Positions 50,470 through 59,616 of a DNA stretch of 64,000 bases are shown here, piece after piece. The stretch is taken from the NCBI RefSeq assembly GCF_041624475.1, contig NZ_JBFJUX010000003.1, positions 316,853-380,852 of the forward strand. The letters are read 5' to 3'. The stretch comes from Litorivivens sp041624475. GTDB taxonomy: Bacteria; Pseudomonadota; Gammaproteobacteria; Pseudomonadales; Spongiibacteraceae. Position numbers and translations under genes: made by a program. The notes under the pieces were generated by a model. It was not told where the DNA came from, did no database searches, and saw nothing but the letters and a program-made list of their open reading frames with translations. How positions within the stretch are numbered: the stretch's first letter is position 1; every line of letters begins with the position of its first letter.

Positions 50470-51588
50470 ATGTCCGGCAATACCTTCGGAAAACTGTTTA
50501 CCCTTACCACCTTTGGTGAAAGCCACGGTCTGGCACTGGGCGCTGTGGTGGATGGCTGTCCGCCGGGGCTGGAGCTAACCGAAGCTGATCTGCAGCGCGA
50601 TCTCGATCGCCGCAAGCCGGGTACGTCACGCTATACCACCCAGCGGCGCGAGGATGATGAGGTCAAGATCCTGTCCGGTGTGTTTGAGGGCAAAACCACC
50701 GGTACGTCGATCGGCCTGCTAATTGAGAATACCGATCAGCGCTCCAAGGACTACAGCAAGATCAAAGATCGCTTCCGGCCGATGCACGCTGACTACACTT
50801 ACACCCACAAATACGGTGTGCGCGACTATCGCGGCGGTGGCCGTTCGTCTGCCCGTGAAACCGCCATGCGGGTTGCCGCTGGCGCGATCGCTAAAAAATA
50901 TCTGCGTCAGCGCTGTGGCATAGAGGTGCGCGGCTACCTGTCCCAGCTCGGGCCGATCAGTATTGATTCGGTTGACTGGGATGTGGTGGAAACCAACCCC
51001 TTCTTCTGTCCGGATGCGAGCAAAATCGAATCGATGGAAGGCTTTATGCAGCAATTGCGCAAGGACGGCGATTCGATCGGCGCGCGGCTCACGATTGTCG
51101 CCAGTAATGTACCGCCGGGGCTCGGCGAGCCGGTATTTGACCGTCTCGACGCAGAACTGGCGCATGCTTTGATGGGCATTAATGCGGTGAAAGGCGTTGA
51201 GATCGGTGCCGGTTTTGATGCGGTGGTTGCACGGGGCAGTGAACACCGGGATGAAATTTCACCGGAGGGTTTTAAAAGCAATAACGCCGGCGGGGTGCTG
51301 GGCGGAATCAGCTCGGGGCAGGATATTGTTGCCTCTATCGCCTTGAAGCCCACCTCCAGTATTCTGATTCCCGGCGAAACCATCGATGTTGATGGCAAGG
51401 CGGTGGATGTTGTTACCACTGGCCGCCACGATCCCTGCGTGGGCATTCGCGCGGTACCCATAGCCGAAGCCATGGTGGCGCTGGTGCTGATGGATCACTT
51501 CCTGCGCCATCGCGGCCAAAATGCCGATGTCCAGGTAGCGACGCCCGTTGTGCCAGGCAAGGCGCCCGGACAAGCTGCTACCGACTGA
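50470..51588 (+). CDS. aroC: chorismate synthase
   Basis: 372 residues with family landmarks: FGESHGLALGAVVDGCPPG, RGGGRSSARETAMRVAAGA, FKSNNAGGVLGGISSG and GRHDPCVGIRAVPIAEAM. It needs reduced FMN to convert EPSP to chorismate, the last shikimate step. The MFS gene starts 3 bases after its stop, so they are probably co-transcribed. Confidence 0.97.
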   Translation: MSGNTFGKLFTLTTFGESHGLALGAVVDGCPPGLELTEADLQRDLDRRKPGTSRYTTQRREDDEVKILSGVFEGKTTGTSIGLLIENTDQRSKDYSKIKDRFRPMHADYTYTHKYGVRDYRGGGRSSARETAMRVAAGAIAKKYLRQRCGIEVRGYLSQLGPISIDSVDWDVVETNPFFCPDASKIESMEGFMQQLRKDGDSIGARLTIVASNVPPGLGEPVFDRLDAELAHALMGINAVKGVEIGAGFDAVVARGSEHRDEISPEGFKSNNAGGVLGGISSGQDIVASIALKPTSSILIPGETIDVDGKAVDVVTTGRHDPCVGIRAVPIAEAMVALVLMDHFLRHRGQNADVQVATPVVPGKAPGQAATD

Positions 51589-51591
51589 GGT

Positions 51592-52737
51592 ATGCCGCTT
51601 CCCTACGGACGCCTGTCGGCCTTTTACTTCGCCTATTTTGGCTTGCTCGGTGCCTGGCTTCCTTACTGGGGGCTTTATCTTCAGGAGCTGGGGCACAGCG
51701 CAGTAGCCATCGGCGCGTTGTCTTCAGCGGTGATGGCGACCAAGGTGGTCGCGCCAAGTCTGTGGGGCTGGTTGGCGGACAGAACCGGCAAGCGCTCCTT
51801 CATTATTCGGCTCGGCTCCTTTCTCGCTCTGCTTATTTTTCTCGGTGTGTTTTATCGCAGCGATTTCTGGTGGCTGATGGCTATTGTGGTTGGCTACAGT
51901 TTCTTCTGGAATGCGGTGCTGGCCCAGTTCGAGGTGGTCACGCTTTCCCATCTTGAAGGGCAGTACCACCGTTACAGTCTGATTCGCGTATGGGGCTCGG
52001 TGGGTTTTATTGTCACCGTGGCCGGTGTCGGCGCATTTCTCGATTATTTTTCCATAGGTTTGCTGCCGTGGATTTATGTGCTGCTGCTGGGCGGTATCTG
52101 GCTCAGTAGTCTGACGGTGTCGGAGAAACCCGGTAATGATCAGCGCGACCAGCGAGAAAGCAGTCTTTGGACCATTGTTTCTTCACCAACGGTTATTGCC
52201 TTTCTGCTGATCTGCGCGCTGTTGCAGGTGTCGCATGGCCCGTACTACACCTTTTTCAGTATCCACCTTGAGGCGCTGGGCTATAGCAAGACGGTCACCG
52301 GCATGCTCTGGTCGCTGGGCGTGCTTGCAGAAGTTGTGCTGTTTCTGGTGATGCATAGGGTGATGGCGGGTTTCAGTCTGCGCAATATCATGCTGGTGAG
52401 CCTGACCTTGTCGGTGCTGCGCTGGGGACTGATTGGCTACTTCGCGGATAACGCAGTAATCCTGTTTTTTGCCCAGCTTATGCATGCGGCTACCTTCGGC
52501 AGCTCGCATGCGGTTGCGGTGGAGCTGGTGCGGCGGTTTTTCAAGGGCTATCAGGGGCAGGGCATGGCGCTCTACAGCGGCGTCAGCTTCGGCGGCGGCG
52601 GTGCGCTTGGCGCGATACTCAGCGGCGTGCTCTGGGACTTTGGCGCGGAAGTCACTTTCCTGATGGCAGTCGCTGCCTCACTGGTGGCTCTGGTTCTGGC
52701 CTGGTTCTTTCTTCAGGAGCGCAGGCTGACAGTGTGA
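51592..52737 (+). CDS. MFS transporter (MFS_1-like/HcaT-like)
   Basis: 381 residues with about 12 hydrophobic helices. N-terminus FYFAYFGLLGAWLPYWGLYL and loop motif GWLADRTGKRSFIIRLG place it in the MFS_1_like group that includes HcaT and nucleoside/H+ symporters. The substrate is unknown. Its link to aroC (3-base gap) is conserved in some Pseudomonas relatives to my knowledge, but gives no function. Confidence 0.85.
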   Translation: MPLPYGRLSAFYFAYFGLLGAWLPYWGLYLQELGHSAVAIGALSSAVMATKVVAPSLWGWLADRTGKRSFIIRLGSFLALLIFLGVFYRSDFWWLMAIVVGYSFFWNAVLAQFEVVTLSHLEGQYHRYSLIRVWGSVGFIVTVAGVGAFLDYFSIGLLPWIYVLLLGGIWLSSLTVSEKPGNDQRDQRESSLWTIVSSPTVIAFLLICALLQVSHGPYYTFFSIHLEALGYSKTVTGMLWSLGVLAEVVLFLVMHRVMAGFSLRNIMLVSLTLSVLRWGLIGYFADNAVILFFAQLMHAATFGSSHAVAVELVRRFFKGYQGQGMALYSGVSFGGGGALGAILSGVLWDFGAEVTFLMAVAASLVALVLAWFFLQERRLTV

Positions 52738-52825
52738 TCTTTGCGGCGTTTATTTGCTTGGCCAAAGCCTGGGTGGCAGGTAACATAGATGGCCATAACA
52801 ATTTCTCCAGGAATTATAAACGGTT

Positions 52826-53245
52826 ATGGCAGAATCAATCGTGTACGGCTGTATTCGCGATATGGTGGGTGGCGGCGATCAGGCCCATGAACGCCGTTTG
52901 ATAAATCGCTCCGTCATGGAAAGCCTTCCCAGTGCCGACAGCTGGCCGCTGCTCTCCCGTGAAATGTTCGCACCCGCGCCGGCGGCGGTGGACCTTGACG
53001 AAGTACATACCGACGTTATTCATTTTGGCAGTTCCTACAAAGCCATCGAGCACGAGTGGAATACCTGGATAAAACAGTTTGAGCGGGTGTTGCGCGGTAT
53101 GTACTGGGTGTCAGCGACGGTGCATCTGGAAACCCTTTACAACGGCATTCACACCTTTGTCTGGGAAACCGATTCCGACTTTCACGAGCCCAACAGTTCA
53201 AACATGGCCATGCGCTGTGAGTGGACTCACGAGACTTCCTTTTAA
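52826..53245 (+). CDS. conserved hypothetical protein
   Basis: 139 residues, soluble, no signal peptide. Aromatic-rich centre (HEWNTWIKQFERVLRGMYWVSATVHLETLYNG) and a C-terminal acidic/His tail. I do not recognise the family. Start ATG at 52826 about 15 bases after CCAGGAAT. It stands between the MFS gene and a small membrane protein with separate gaps on both sides. Confidence 0.65.
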   Translation: MAESIVYGCIRDMVGGGDQAHERRLINRSVMESLPSADSWPLLSREMFAPAPAAVDLDEVHTDVIHFGSSYKAIEHEWNTWIKQFERVLRGMYWVSATVHLETLYNGIHTFVWETDSDFHEPNSSNMAMRCEWTHETSF

Positions 53246-53280
53246 GTGCCTTTTTTCCTGCCTGTTACAAGTGAGCTGTT

Positions 53281-53496
53281 TTGAGCCTTCCTGAGCTTTA
53301 CCGCCGCTGGCGCAAGTACAGTACGCCCGCGCTGGCGGTTTTGGCGACCGCCTTGCTGGTGTGGTCCACCATTCATATCTTTGATGTGCCGGTTGGTGAG
53401 GTGCTAGCCTTTCTGGCGGTGTGCGTAGGCGGGGTGCTGGCGATTATGCTGCTGGCCCTGGTGGCCAGCGCGATTGTCAGAAAACTGCGGCAGTAG
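53281..53496 (+). CDS. small two-helix membrane protein
   Basis: 71 residues with a TTG start, basic N-terminus (YRRWRKYS) and two hydrophobic segments (about 15-32 and 40-65), ending in basic residues. It looks like a genuine inner-membrane miniprotein but I cannot name it. It ends 4 bases before the convergent gcvR gene. Confidence 0.55.
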   Translation: MSLPELYRRWRKYSTPALAVLATALLVWSTIHIFDVPVGEVLAFLAVCVGGVLAIMLLALVASAIVRKLRQ

Positions 53497-53500
53497 CGAC

Positions 53501-54010
53501 TTATTTCAAATCGATTTCAACGCCCAGCTGTTCGCTGATGGCTTCCAGAGTGTCTTCCAGTTCGTCCCGGTCAACACCCTCGGGCACCTGAATTTCGGCG
53601 CTGGCTTCAAACAGCGGGTCGCCGGTCATGGGCGCGGAGGTGATTTCCGTGTGCATGTCGACCACATTGATCTGCTGGCGGGCGAGGGCGCGAGAGACCT
53701 CGCGAACGATGCCGGGGCGATCATTGCCGACAATATGCAGGAATAATCCACTGTCGGACGTGCTATCATCGTCGCTGGCGTGACTGACGATGGTCAGTCC
53801 GTGAGACGCCAGACCTTCCAGAGCCTGACGCAGGCCTTCCTGAGATTCCGGTGCAACGGCAACGCGAACCACTCCGGCAAATTGTCCGGATAACTGGCTC
53901 ATGCGACTTTCCAGCCAGTTGCCGCCGTGATCGGCGACGGTGGAGGCTAGCTTTTCGACCAGCCCGGGCTGGTCGCGGCCGATAAAGGTGAAGACAACAG
54001 ATTGGCTCAC
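53501..54010 (-). CDS. gcvR: glycine cleavage system regulator GcvR (ACT-domain protein)
   Basis: 169 residues made of two ACT domains (about 4-80: GRDQPGLVEKLASTVADHGGNW; about 92-165: GNDRPGIVREVSRALARQQINVVDMHTE). GcvR in E. coli binds glycine and antagonises the GcvA activator of the gcv operon. No gcv genes are adjacent, so the regulatory target is inferred from family. Confidence 0.87.
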   Translation of the reverse strand: MSQSVVFTFIGRDQPGLVEKLASTVADHGGNWLESRMSQLSGQFAGVVRVAVAPESQEGLRQALEGLASHGLTIVSHASDDDSTSDSGLFLHIVGNDRPGIVREVSRALARQQINVVDMHTEITSAPMTGDPLFEASAEIQVPEGVDRDELEDTLEAISEQLGVEIDLK

Positions 54011-54102
54011 ACTGGGCTCCAGTACTTGATTTTCTGTGTGAGTATAGTAGGTTTAGCGATTGATATGTAAGCTCTTTTGTGAGGTATCACAAGGACTGGG
54101 CC

Positions 54103-54411
54103 ATGCGAGTCGTAGTAGACTTCTGCATTATCCCTCTGGGAACCGGAGACGACCTTTCGCTGTCTCCCTATATTGCCGAATGTCAGCGAATACTCGCAGA
54201 GGCCAATCTCGATCATTCGCTCCACGCCTTCGGCACTAACATTGAGGGTGAGTGGGAGGCGGTGATGGCAGCGGTGAAACGCTGTCATATGCGGGTTCAT
54301 GAAATGGGCGCGCCCCGCATAAGCAGTACATTGAAGGTTGGTACTCGAATCGATCGAGTCCAATCAATGCAAGACAAAGTCAGCAGTGTCGAGAAGTTAT
54401 TACGTGAATAG
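54103..54411 (+). CDS. MTH1187-family thiamine-binding protein
   Basis: 102 residues, ferredoxin-like fold. VVVDFCIIPLGTGDDLSLSPYIAECQRIL and TNIEGEWEAVMAAVKRCHMRVHEMGAPRISSTLKVGTRID match the MTH1187/YkoF-like family, members of which bind thiamine-type ligands. The ATG at 54103 follows AAGGA. Its end overlaps the next start (GTG 54404) by 8 bases. Confidence 0.85.
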   Translation: MRVVVDFCIIPLGTGDDLSLSPYIAECQRILAEANLDHSLHAFGTNIEGEWEAVMAAVKRCHMRVHEMGAPRISSTLKVGTRIDRVQSMQDKVSSVEKLLRE

Positions 54412-55249
54412 CACAGCGCAATACCAAAATAATAAAGCTGTCATACAAATCAGTATTATTGTCGCTCTTGTGGCCGGGCTTGTTGCCTGTATACAACCCG
54501 CCAATCCAACCTGGTCTGATATGCAGCTTGCGGAACATCGCAGCCACGCCAACCGCATGCGCGATGAATACCGCCACCCCACCGAGACGCTCGCCTTTTT
54601 TGAGGTTGAGCCCTGTAACACGGTGGTGGAAATCTGGCCGGGCGCCGGCTGGTATACCGAGGTGCTGGCGCCGGTGCTGCGCAGCTGCGGCAGTCTGCAC
54701 GCAGCGCATTTTTCTCCCGCCAGTGAAGTCGCTTACTACCGTAACTCCCTTGAGCGCTACAAAGAAAAGCTGGCGGAAAACCCGCGTATTTACGATGCGG
54801 TCGTGCTGTCTGTTCTGCAGCCGCCCAAGTTTACCCGGATGATTACGCCGGGTACGGCGGACCGGGTGCTTACCTTCCGTAACGTACACAACTGGCTGAA
54901 AGCCGGTACCGCAGAGTCGGTTTTCGCCTCGGCCTTTGAGGCCTTGAAACCGGGCGGTATTTTTGGCGTGGTAGAGCACCGCGCAAAACCGGGAACGGAT
55001 TTGGAAGCCATGATTCAAACGGGCTACGTCACTGAAGCCACCGTAATAGAGCTGGCCGAGGAGGCGGGTTTTAAGCTGGTGGCGCGTTCGGAAATCAACG
55101 CTAATCCGCTGGACGATACCGTTCATCCAAAAGGGGTGTGGACTCTGCCGCCTTCCCTGCGCCTGGGTGACGAAGACAAGATGAAATACCTCGCTATTGG
55201 CGAGAGTGACCGCATGACGCTCAAGTTTGTGAAACCGGTCAATGACTGA
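54404..55249 (+). CDS. predicted methyltransferase (COG4798-like) with lipoprotein-type signal
   Basis: About 281 residues from the GTG at 54404. The N-terminal segment (IIVALVAGLVAC) ends in a lipobox-like LVAC. The rest is a Rossmann methyltransferase-like domain with VVEIWPGAGWYTEVLAPVLR as motif I and FEALKPGGIFGVVEHR downstream. An upstream in-frame ATG at 54338 lies inside the previous gene. A methyltransferase outside the cytoplasm would lack SAM, so either the anchor faces inward, the fold does something else, or a non-SAM ligand is used. The stop overlaps yheU. Confidence 0.78.
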   Translation: MNSTAQYQNNKAVIQISIIVALVAGLVACIQPANPTWSDMQLAEHRSHANRMRDEYRHPTETLAFFEVEPCNTVVEIWPGAGWYTEVLAPVLRSCGSLHAAHFSPASEVAYYRNSLERYKEKLAENPRIYDAVVLSVLQPPKFTRMITPGTADRVLTFRNVHNWLKAGTAESVFASAFEALKPGGIFGVVEHRAKPGTDLEAMIQTGYVTEATVIELAEEAGFKLVARSEINANPLDDTVHPKGVWTLPPSLRLGDEDKMKYLAIGESDRMTLKFVKPVND

Positions 55250-55475
55250 TGATGAAGCTCCCGATGGCGTTGAGATCCCCTGGCAAAAACTGACGCCAGA
55301 GGCATTGCAGGGCCTGCTCGAAGAGCTGGTGACGCGGGATGGAACCGATTACGGTGAAGTCGAACTCAGCATGGAAGACAAGGTGGCCCGTCTGCGCAAG
55401 GCCCTTGAGGAAAAGCGGGCCGTCATCGCCTTTTCTCCGGAAACCGAAACCTGGGCGGTTCGCTCAACCGATTGA
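55242..55475 (+). CDS. yheU: YheU family protein
   Basis: 77-residue acidic protein matching the YheU family: IPWQKLTPEALQGLLEELVTRDGTDYGE and KVARLRKALEEKRAVIAFSPETETW. The function is unknown. Start overlaps the upstream stop by 8 bases. Confidence 0.85.
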   Translation: MTDDEAPDGVEIPWQKLTPEALQGLLEELVTRDGTDYGEVELSMEDKVARLRKALEEKRAVIAFSPETETWAVRSTD

Positions 55476-55504
55476 TTCCTACCGCTACCGCCGATTGATG
55501 TGCC

Positions 55505-55744
55505 ATGACTGACTGTGATTCCCAGCTCGATACGTCCGGACTGTTTTGCCCTGAGCCGGTGATGATGCTGCACAGCCGTATCCGGGATATGGCCGAAGGC
55601 GAAACGGTGGAAATACTGGCTACCGACCCTGCCACTACCCGCGATATCCCCAAGTTCTGTAACTTCCTCGGCCACGAGTTGTTTTTTCAAGCAGAGGAGG
55701 GGGACCACTACATCTACCGAGTGCGCAAGGGTGCCGGCGGCTGA
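55505..55744 (+). CDS. tusA: sulfurtransferase TusA
   Basis: 79 residues. The active-site Cys sits in LFCPEPVMM (CPxP motif), followed by GETVEILATDPATTRDIPKFCNFLGHEL. It relays sulfur for tRNA 2-thiouridine (mnm5s2U) and other pathways. 29 bases after yheU. Confidence 0.9.
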   Translation: MTDCDSQLDTSGLFCPEPVMMLHSRIRDMAEGETVEILATDPATTRDIPKFCNFLGHELFFQAEEGDHYIYRVRKGAGG

Positions 55745-55756
55745 CCCTTTCCCCGC

Positions 55757-56440
55757 CTATTCCAGCAAGCGCTCCAGCGCCCGTACCGCTACCGGATCGC
55801 CAGCCTTTATCTGGTTGGCGATGTGGTACTGGAAGAAGTAGCGAAACCCAGGTTGTGTCTGGGCGGCATACAGGCAGCGATCCCCCGGTAGGATTGGGGT
55901 CTGGGTCTGCTTCTCCGGGTCGGCCAACATGGCCTGAAATTCGCCGCTGGCCAGCAGTTGCCAGCTCCTCACCTCAAACAGTGCCAGATGCTGCGCCACG
56001 ATGCAGGCGGCGTGACTGCCGATGGTGTCTGGCAGTTCCTGCACCACGGCAGTGGCGGGCAGGTTTTCACGGCGATAGTGCTTGCGCGCGACTTCCAGCT
56101 CGGCAACTTTTGGGGCGGGAGGCTCGGTGAAAATGACTTCGTTGACAGGGTCGTAATAGCCTTCAAAGCAGCCGCTGTCTGGGTCGGTCAGCTCGGTGCT
56201 ACGCACCACGCCATTAAGCCAGGGCAGCAGGGCGACGACTTCACCGTCATTCTGAATTCCCCAGCATAAGATCTTGCCGGCAAAGAGCTTTTCTCTGGAG
56301 AGTGCATGGTGTGAGTAGAGGATGCACAGCCCGTCATGCTCCGGGACTATGCGTGCGATTCGCTCGAGTTCCCGGTCTTTCTTCCTGTCCGGGAACGGAA
56401 CCACATTAGCCGAGGGTGTTGCTGCTTCACGTGGGGCCAT
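55757..56440 (-). CDS. conserved hypothetical protein
   Basis: 227 residues, soluble. The N-terminus (APREAATPSANVVPFPDRKKDRELERI) looks disordered and then basic. The rest mixes short conserved-looking blocks (WGIQNDGEVVALLPWLNGVV, GCFEGYYDPVNEVIF). I do not recognise the family. The ATG at 56440 follows GGGAGG. Divergent from the cyclotransferase gene. Confidence 0.7.
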   Translation of the reverse strand: MAPREAATPSANVVPFPDRKKDRELERIARIVPEHDGLCILYSHHALSREKLFAGKILCWGIQNDGEVVALLPWLNGVVRSTELTDPDSGCFEGYYDPVNEVIFTEPPAPKVAELEVARKHYRRENLPATAVVQELPDTIGSHAACIVAQHLALFEVRSWQLLASGEFQAMLADPEKQTQTPILPGDRCLYAAQTQPGFRYFFQYHIANQIKAGDPVAVRALERLLE

Positions 56441-56554
56441 AGTGCCTCCCGATTTCACAGTAATGCCTTTCAGCGACAACTTCAGTATACCGATTTCCCC
56501 AAGGGGGCAAAGCATTTTGTTAGAATGCGCCGCACGACACTTTGGTGGCCCGGT

Positions 56555-57049
56555 ATGACGGATTTTTACTTTGCCTACGGCTCAAACATGAACCCCGAGC
56601 GCATGCGGGCGCGGGGCCTGGCCTTCAACCGGCACGAAGCGGCGCAATTGCCGGGCTATGCCCTGTGCTTCAACAAGCGCGCTCACAACAAGTCCGGTAT
56701 CGCCTACGCCAATATCGCTTATGCCCCGGACAGCACCGTTGAGGGCGTTCTGTACCAGTTGGCCGGGGATATCGAGGTGATGGACCCCTTCGAGGGCACC
56801 CCGGTGCGCTACAGCCGGGAACAGTTTCCGGTTGCGGCGGCAGAGAGTGTTATCTGGGCCTGGGTTTATGTGGCCAATCCCGCCTATATCGCCAGCGAGC
56901 TGCACGTCGAGGAAAACTACCTGAATCATCTGCTCAGCGCTGGCGACCTGCTCAGTGCCGCCTATCGCGAGCATCTGGCCGGCCTGGCGCCGGTGGTGGA
57001 GAGCGATACGCCCGCCGATCATAAAACCGGACTTTTGTTTAATGTCTGA
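56555..57049 (+). CDS. gamma-glutamylcyclotransferase family protein
   Basis: 164 residues with the family start FYFAYGSNMNPERMRARG (YGSNM substrate-binding loop) and VEGVLYQL; the likely catalytic Glu is in MDPFEGTPVRY. It would release 5-oxoproline from gamma-glutamyl compounds. The epmC start overlaps its stop by 8 bases. Confidence 0.85.
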   Translation: MTDFYFAYGSNMNPERMRARGLAFNRHEAAQLPGYALCFNKRAHNKSGIAYANIAYAPDSTVEGVLYQLAGDIEVMDPFEGTPVRYSREQFPVAAAESVIWAWVYVANPAYIASELHVEENYLNHLLSAGDLLSAAYREHLAGLAPVVESDTPADHKTGLLFNV

Positions 57050-57611
57050 GGCTATTGCTGCTGAAGCATTCTGGAATGAGCGGGCCCTTCTCAATCGCAT
57101 TGTTGAGGTATTCAACGGCGAGTTCAGGGATTTCAACACCCGCCTTTGCCCTGGCGCCGACGAGCCCTTGTATTTGCCCGCCAATGAGCGCGAGTGTGCA
57201 CGAATATTCAGCCGTGAGGATTTTCCGGCCAGTGCCCTGCACGAAGTCGCCCACTGGTGCGTGGCGGGCGAGCAGCGCCGTCAGCAGGTGGATTTTGGCT
57301 ACTGGTATGCCCAGGACGGGCGCAATGCGGAGCAGCAGCGGGCGTTCCAGCGGGTTGAGGTCAAGCCCCAGGCGATAGAGTGGGCCCTGAGCCGGGCGGC
57401 GGGAATGGGGTTTCGGGTGAGTATCGATAATCTCAGCGGTGTAGCATTGGATCCCTTTGGCTTCGAGCTGGCAGTTTGGCAGCAGGCCATGCATTACCAT
57501 AAGGCCGGCCTGCCGCCGCGCGCGGCGCGGTTTTACCGCGCATTGGCGGCGGCTTTTGGCACCCGCCCACAAGTGCCGTCACTGGCGATATTGCGAGGGC
57601 AGGAGCCTTGA
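57042..57611 (+). CDS. epmC: elongation factor P hydroxylase EpmC
   Basis: 189 residues. ALHEVAHWCVAGEQRRQQVDFGYWY carries the metal-binding HExxH-like pattern of EpmC/YfcM, and the N-terminal FWNERALLNRIVEVFNGEF is typical. It hydroxylates the beta-lysyl-lysine of EF-P. epmA/epmB and efp are not in this window. Its stop overlaps the exonuclease TTG start. Confidence 0.9.
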   Translation: MSEAIAAEAFWNERALLNRIVEVFNGEFRDFNTRLCPGADEPLYLPANERECARIFSREDFPASALHEVAHWCVAGEQRRQQVDFGYWYAQDGRNAEQQRAFQRVEVKPQAIEWALSRAAGMGFRVSIDNLSGVALDPFGFELAVWQQAMHYHKAGLPPRAARFYRALAAAFGTRPQVPSLAILRGQEP

Positions 57612-58498
57612 GCCGCCTGTACTGTATCGATGCTTCAATCTATATATTCCGTGCCTATTTCTCGATGCCGGATCGCTGGTTTAACGAGCAGGGCTATGGA
57701 CTCAATGCGGTGTATGGTTATGCCCGCTTTCTGGTGAACTTTATCCGGGAAACGCGTCCCACCTACCTGATGGCGGCCTACGATGAAAGCTTAGGCAGCG
57801 GCTATCGCCATGAGCTGTATCCGGACTACAAAAGTAACCGGGTTCTCCCAGATGAGGCATTGGCTTTCCAGCTGGGCGCCTGCCGCCGGCTCGGCGAAGT
57901 TATGGGGATTGCCAGCTATGCCTGCGAGCGTTTTGAAGCGGACGACTATATTGCCGCTGCGGCTCGTCTCGCCGGGCAGGAGGGATTGCCGGTCACCGTG
58001 GTCAGTCGCGACAAGGATCTGGCCCAGGCACTGCGCGCCGAACACGATGAGTGGTGGGATTATGCCGCCGCCAGGCGTCTGCGCAAAGCGGAGTGGGAAG
58101 CGGGGCAAAACCTGCGGGTGGAGCAGGTGGCTGACTGGCTGGCACTGATGGGGGACAGTATTGATGCGATACCCGGTGTGCCCGGCATAGGCCGAAAGAC
58201 CGCAGCCGAATTGCTGGGCCATTTTGGCGATATCGATGGCCTTTACGCCGACCTCAACCGGCTGGAAGAGCTTCCCGTGCGGGGCGCTGCGAGATTGCGT
58301 CAGGCGCTGCTTGAACACAGAGAGCAGGTCTATCTGGCGCGCTCCCTGACACGGCTCAATGATCGTGCCCTGAGGCTGCGCAGTTGCAAGCCTTTCCTGT
58401 TTCGCTGCCGGGTTGAAGACCTGCGCAGCTATCTGCTGGAAATTGGCTGTGGCGAAGCCTGGACTGACCGTCTGCTGAGGGATATGGAAAACGCATGA
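57608..58498 (+). CDS. xni: 5'-3' exonuclease/flap endonuclease-like (Xni-like)
   Basis: 296 residues with PIN-like nuclease acidic sites (IDASIYIFRAYF, RFEADDYIAAAAR, VSRDKDLAQ) and a helix-hairpin-helix DNA-binding motif (GVPGIGRKTAAELLGHFG). It is a stand-alone 5' nuclease without a polymerase domain. The TTG start is embedded in the epmC stop. pdxB overlaps its end by 4 bases. Confidence 0.87.
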   Translation: MSRLYCIDASIYIFRAYFSMPDRWFNEQGYGLNAVYGYARFLVNFIRETRPTYLMAAYDESLGSGYRHELYPDYKSNRVLPDEALAFQLGACRRLGEVMGIASYACERFEADDYIAAAARLAGQEGLPVTVVSRDKDLAQALRAEHDEWWDYAAARRLRKAEWEAGQNLRVEQVADWLALMGDSIDAIPGVPGIGRKTAAELLGHFGDIDGLYADLNRLEELPVRGAARLRQALLEHREQVYLARSLTRLNDRALRLRSCKPFLFRCRVEDLRSYLLEIGCGEAWTDRLLRDMENA

Positions 58499-59616
58499 GC
58501 CTGATTCTGGTTGACGAAAATATCCCCGCAGCCGAAGAACTGCTGTCTGCGCTGGGAGAAGTGCGCCGCTTTCGCGGCCGCGAGCTGACTGCCGCAGAGG
58601 TCAACGCTGCGGATGCACTGCTGGTACGTTCCGTTACCCGCGTAGACGCGCAGCTTTTGCGAGGCAGTCAGGTGCAGTTCGTGGGCTCAACCACTATTGG
58701 CACCGACCACTTGGACACGCGCTGGCTGGACGGGGCCGGCATTCGCTGGTGCAGCGCGCCGGGCAGCAATGCCAATTCTGTGGTGGACTATGTATTCAGC
58801 GCCATCTGTGCGCTGCCGGGCCTGCTCGAAACTCTGCGCGGCGGCGGGCAGGTAGGCATTGTCGGCTATGGCAATGTGGGGTCGCGGCTGCACCGGCGGC
58901 TGGCGGCCTTGGGGATAGCCTGTCGGGCTTATGACCCTCTTCTGGATATCGAACAATGTCCCATTTCTGATTCGTTAGAGGCGGTGCTTAATAGTGATTT
59001 GGTGTGCCTTCACACGCCGCTGACCCGCAAGGGACCACACCCGACTGCGGGTATGCTGACTGCAAAAGCCTTGCAGGAGCTCCCGGAAGGGGCGGTGCTG
59101 CTGAATGCGGGACGCGGCGAAGTGCTGCCAGACCGGGTGTTGCAGGAATTGCTGGTCAAGAGACCAGATCTGAAGCTGGTGCTGGATGTCTGGGAGGGAG
59201 AGCCGGATATCTCGGCCGAGCTGTTGGCCCAGTGCGACATTGCTACGCCCCATATCGCGGGTTACAGCCAGGATGGCAAATGGCTGGGAGTGACTCAGGT
59301 AGCACAGGCCTTGGCAGAACACTGGGGAGCAACATTGCCCGAGGTCGAGCCCGACTTTCTGGCGCCGGCCCCGACAATACGGGTTTCCGGCGAGCTGGAT
59401 GAGCTGGCTTTGATTCGCCAGGCGGTGCTGGCGGTATATGACCTTCGGGAGGATGATCGGCGCCTGCGACAGACGTTTGTCGGCGGCGCAGAGTTTGACG
59501 AGCTACGCCGGAACTACCCGGCGCGAAGAGAGTTGGCAGTATTGGAAGTCAGCGGAGAAGACGCACTGCCTGTACCCTTAAGAGAGACGCTTGTCGCGTT
59601 GCGCACTGTAATCTAG
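58495..59616 (+). CDS. pdxB: erythronate-4-phosphate dehydrogenase PdxB
   Basis: 373 residues. D-hydroxyacid dehydrogenase core with VGIVGYGNVGSRLHRRL (GxGxxG), catalytic Arg in LNAGRGEVL, Glu in VLDVWEGEPD and His in TPHIAGYS, plus the PdxB-specific C-terminal dimerisation domain. It acts in the DXP-dependent pyridoxal phosphate pathway. Its 3' end overlaps the antisense PA1571-family gene by 39 bases. Confidence 0.94.
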   Translation: MSLILVDENIPAAEELLSALGEVRRFRGRELTAAEVNAADALLVRSVTRVDAQLLRGSQVQFVGSTTIGTDHLDTRWLDGAGIRWCSAPGSNANSVVDYVFSAICALPGLLETLRGGGQVGIVGYGNVGSRLHRRLAALGIACRAYDPLLDIEQCPISDSLEAVLNSDLVCLHTPLTRKGPHPTAGMLTAKALQELPEGAVLLNAGRGEVLPDRVLQELLVKRPDLKLVLDVWEGEPDISAELLAQCDIATPHIAGYSQDGKWLGVTQVAQALAEHWGATLPEVEPDFLAPAPTIRVSGELDELALIRQAVLAVYDLREDDRRLRQTFVGGAEFDELRRNYPARRELAVLEVSGEDALPVPLRETLVALRTVI

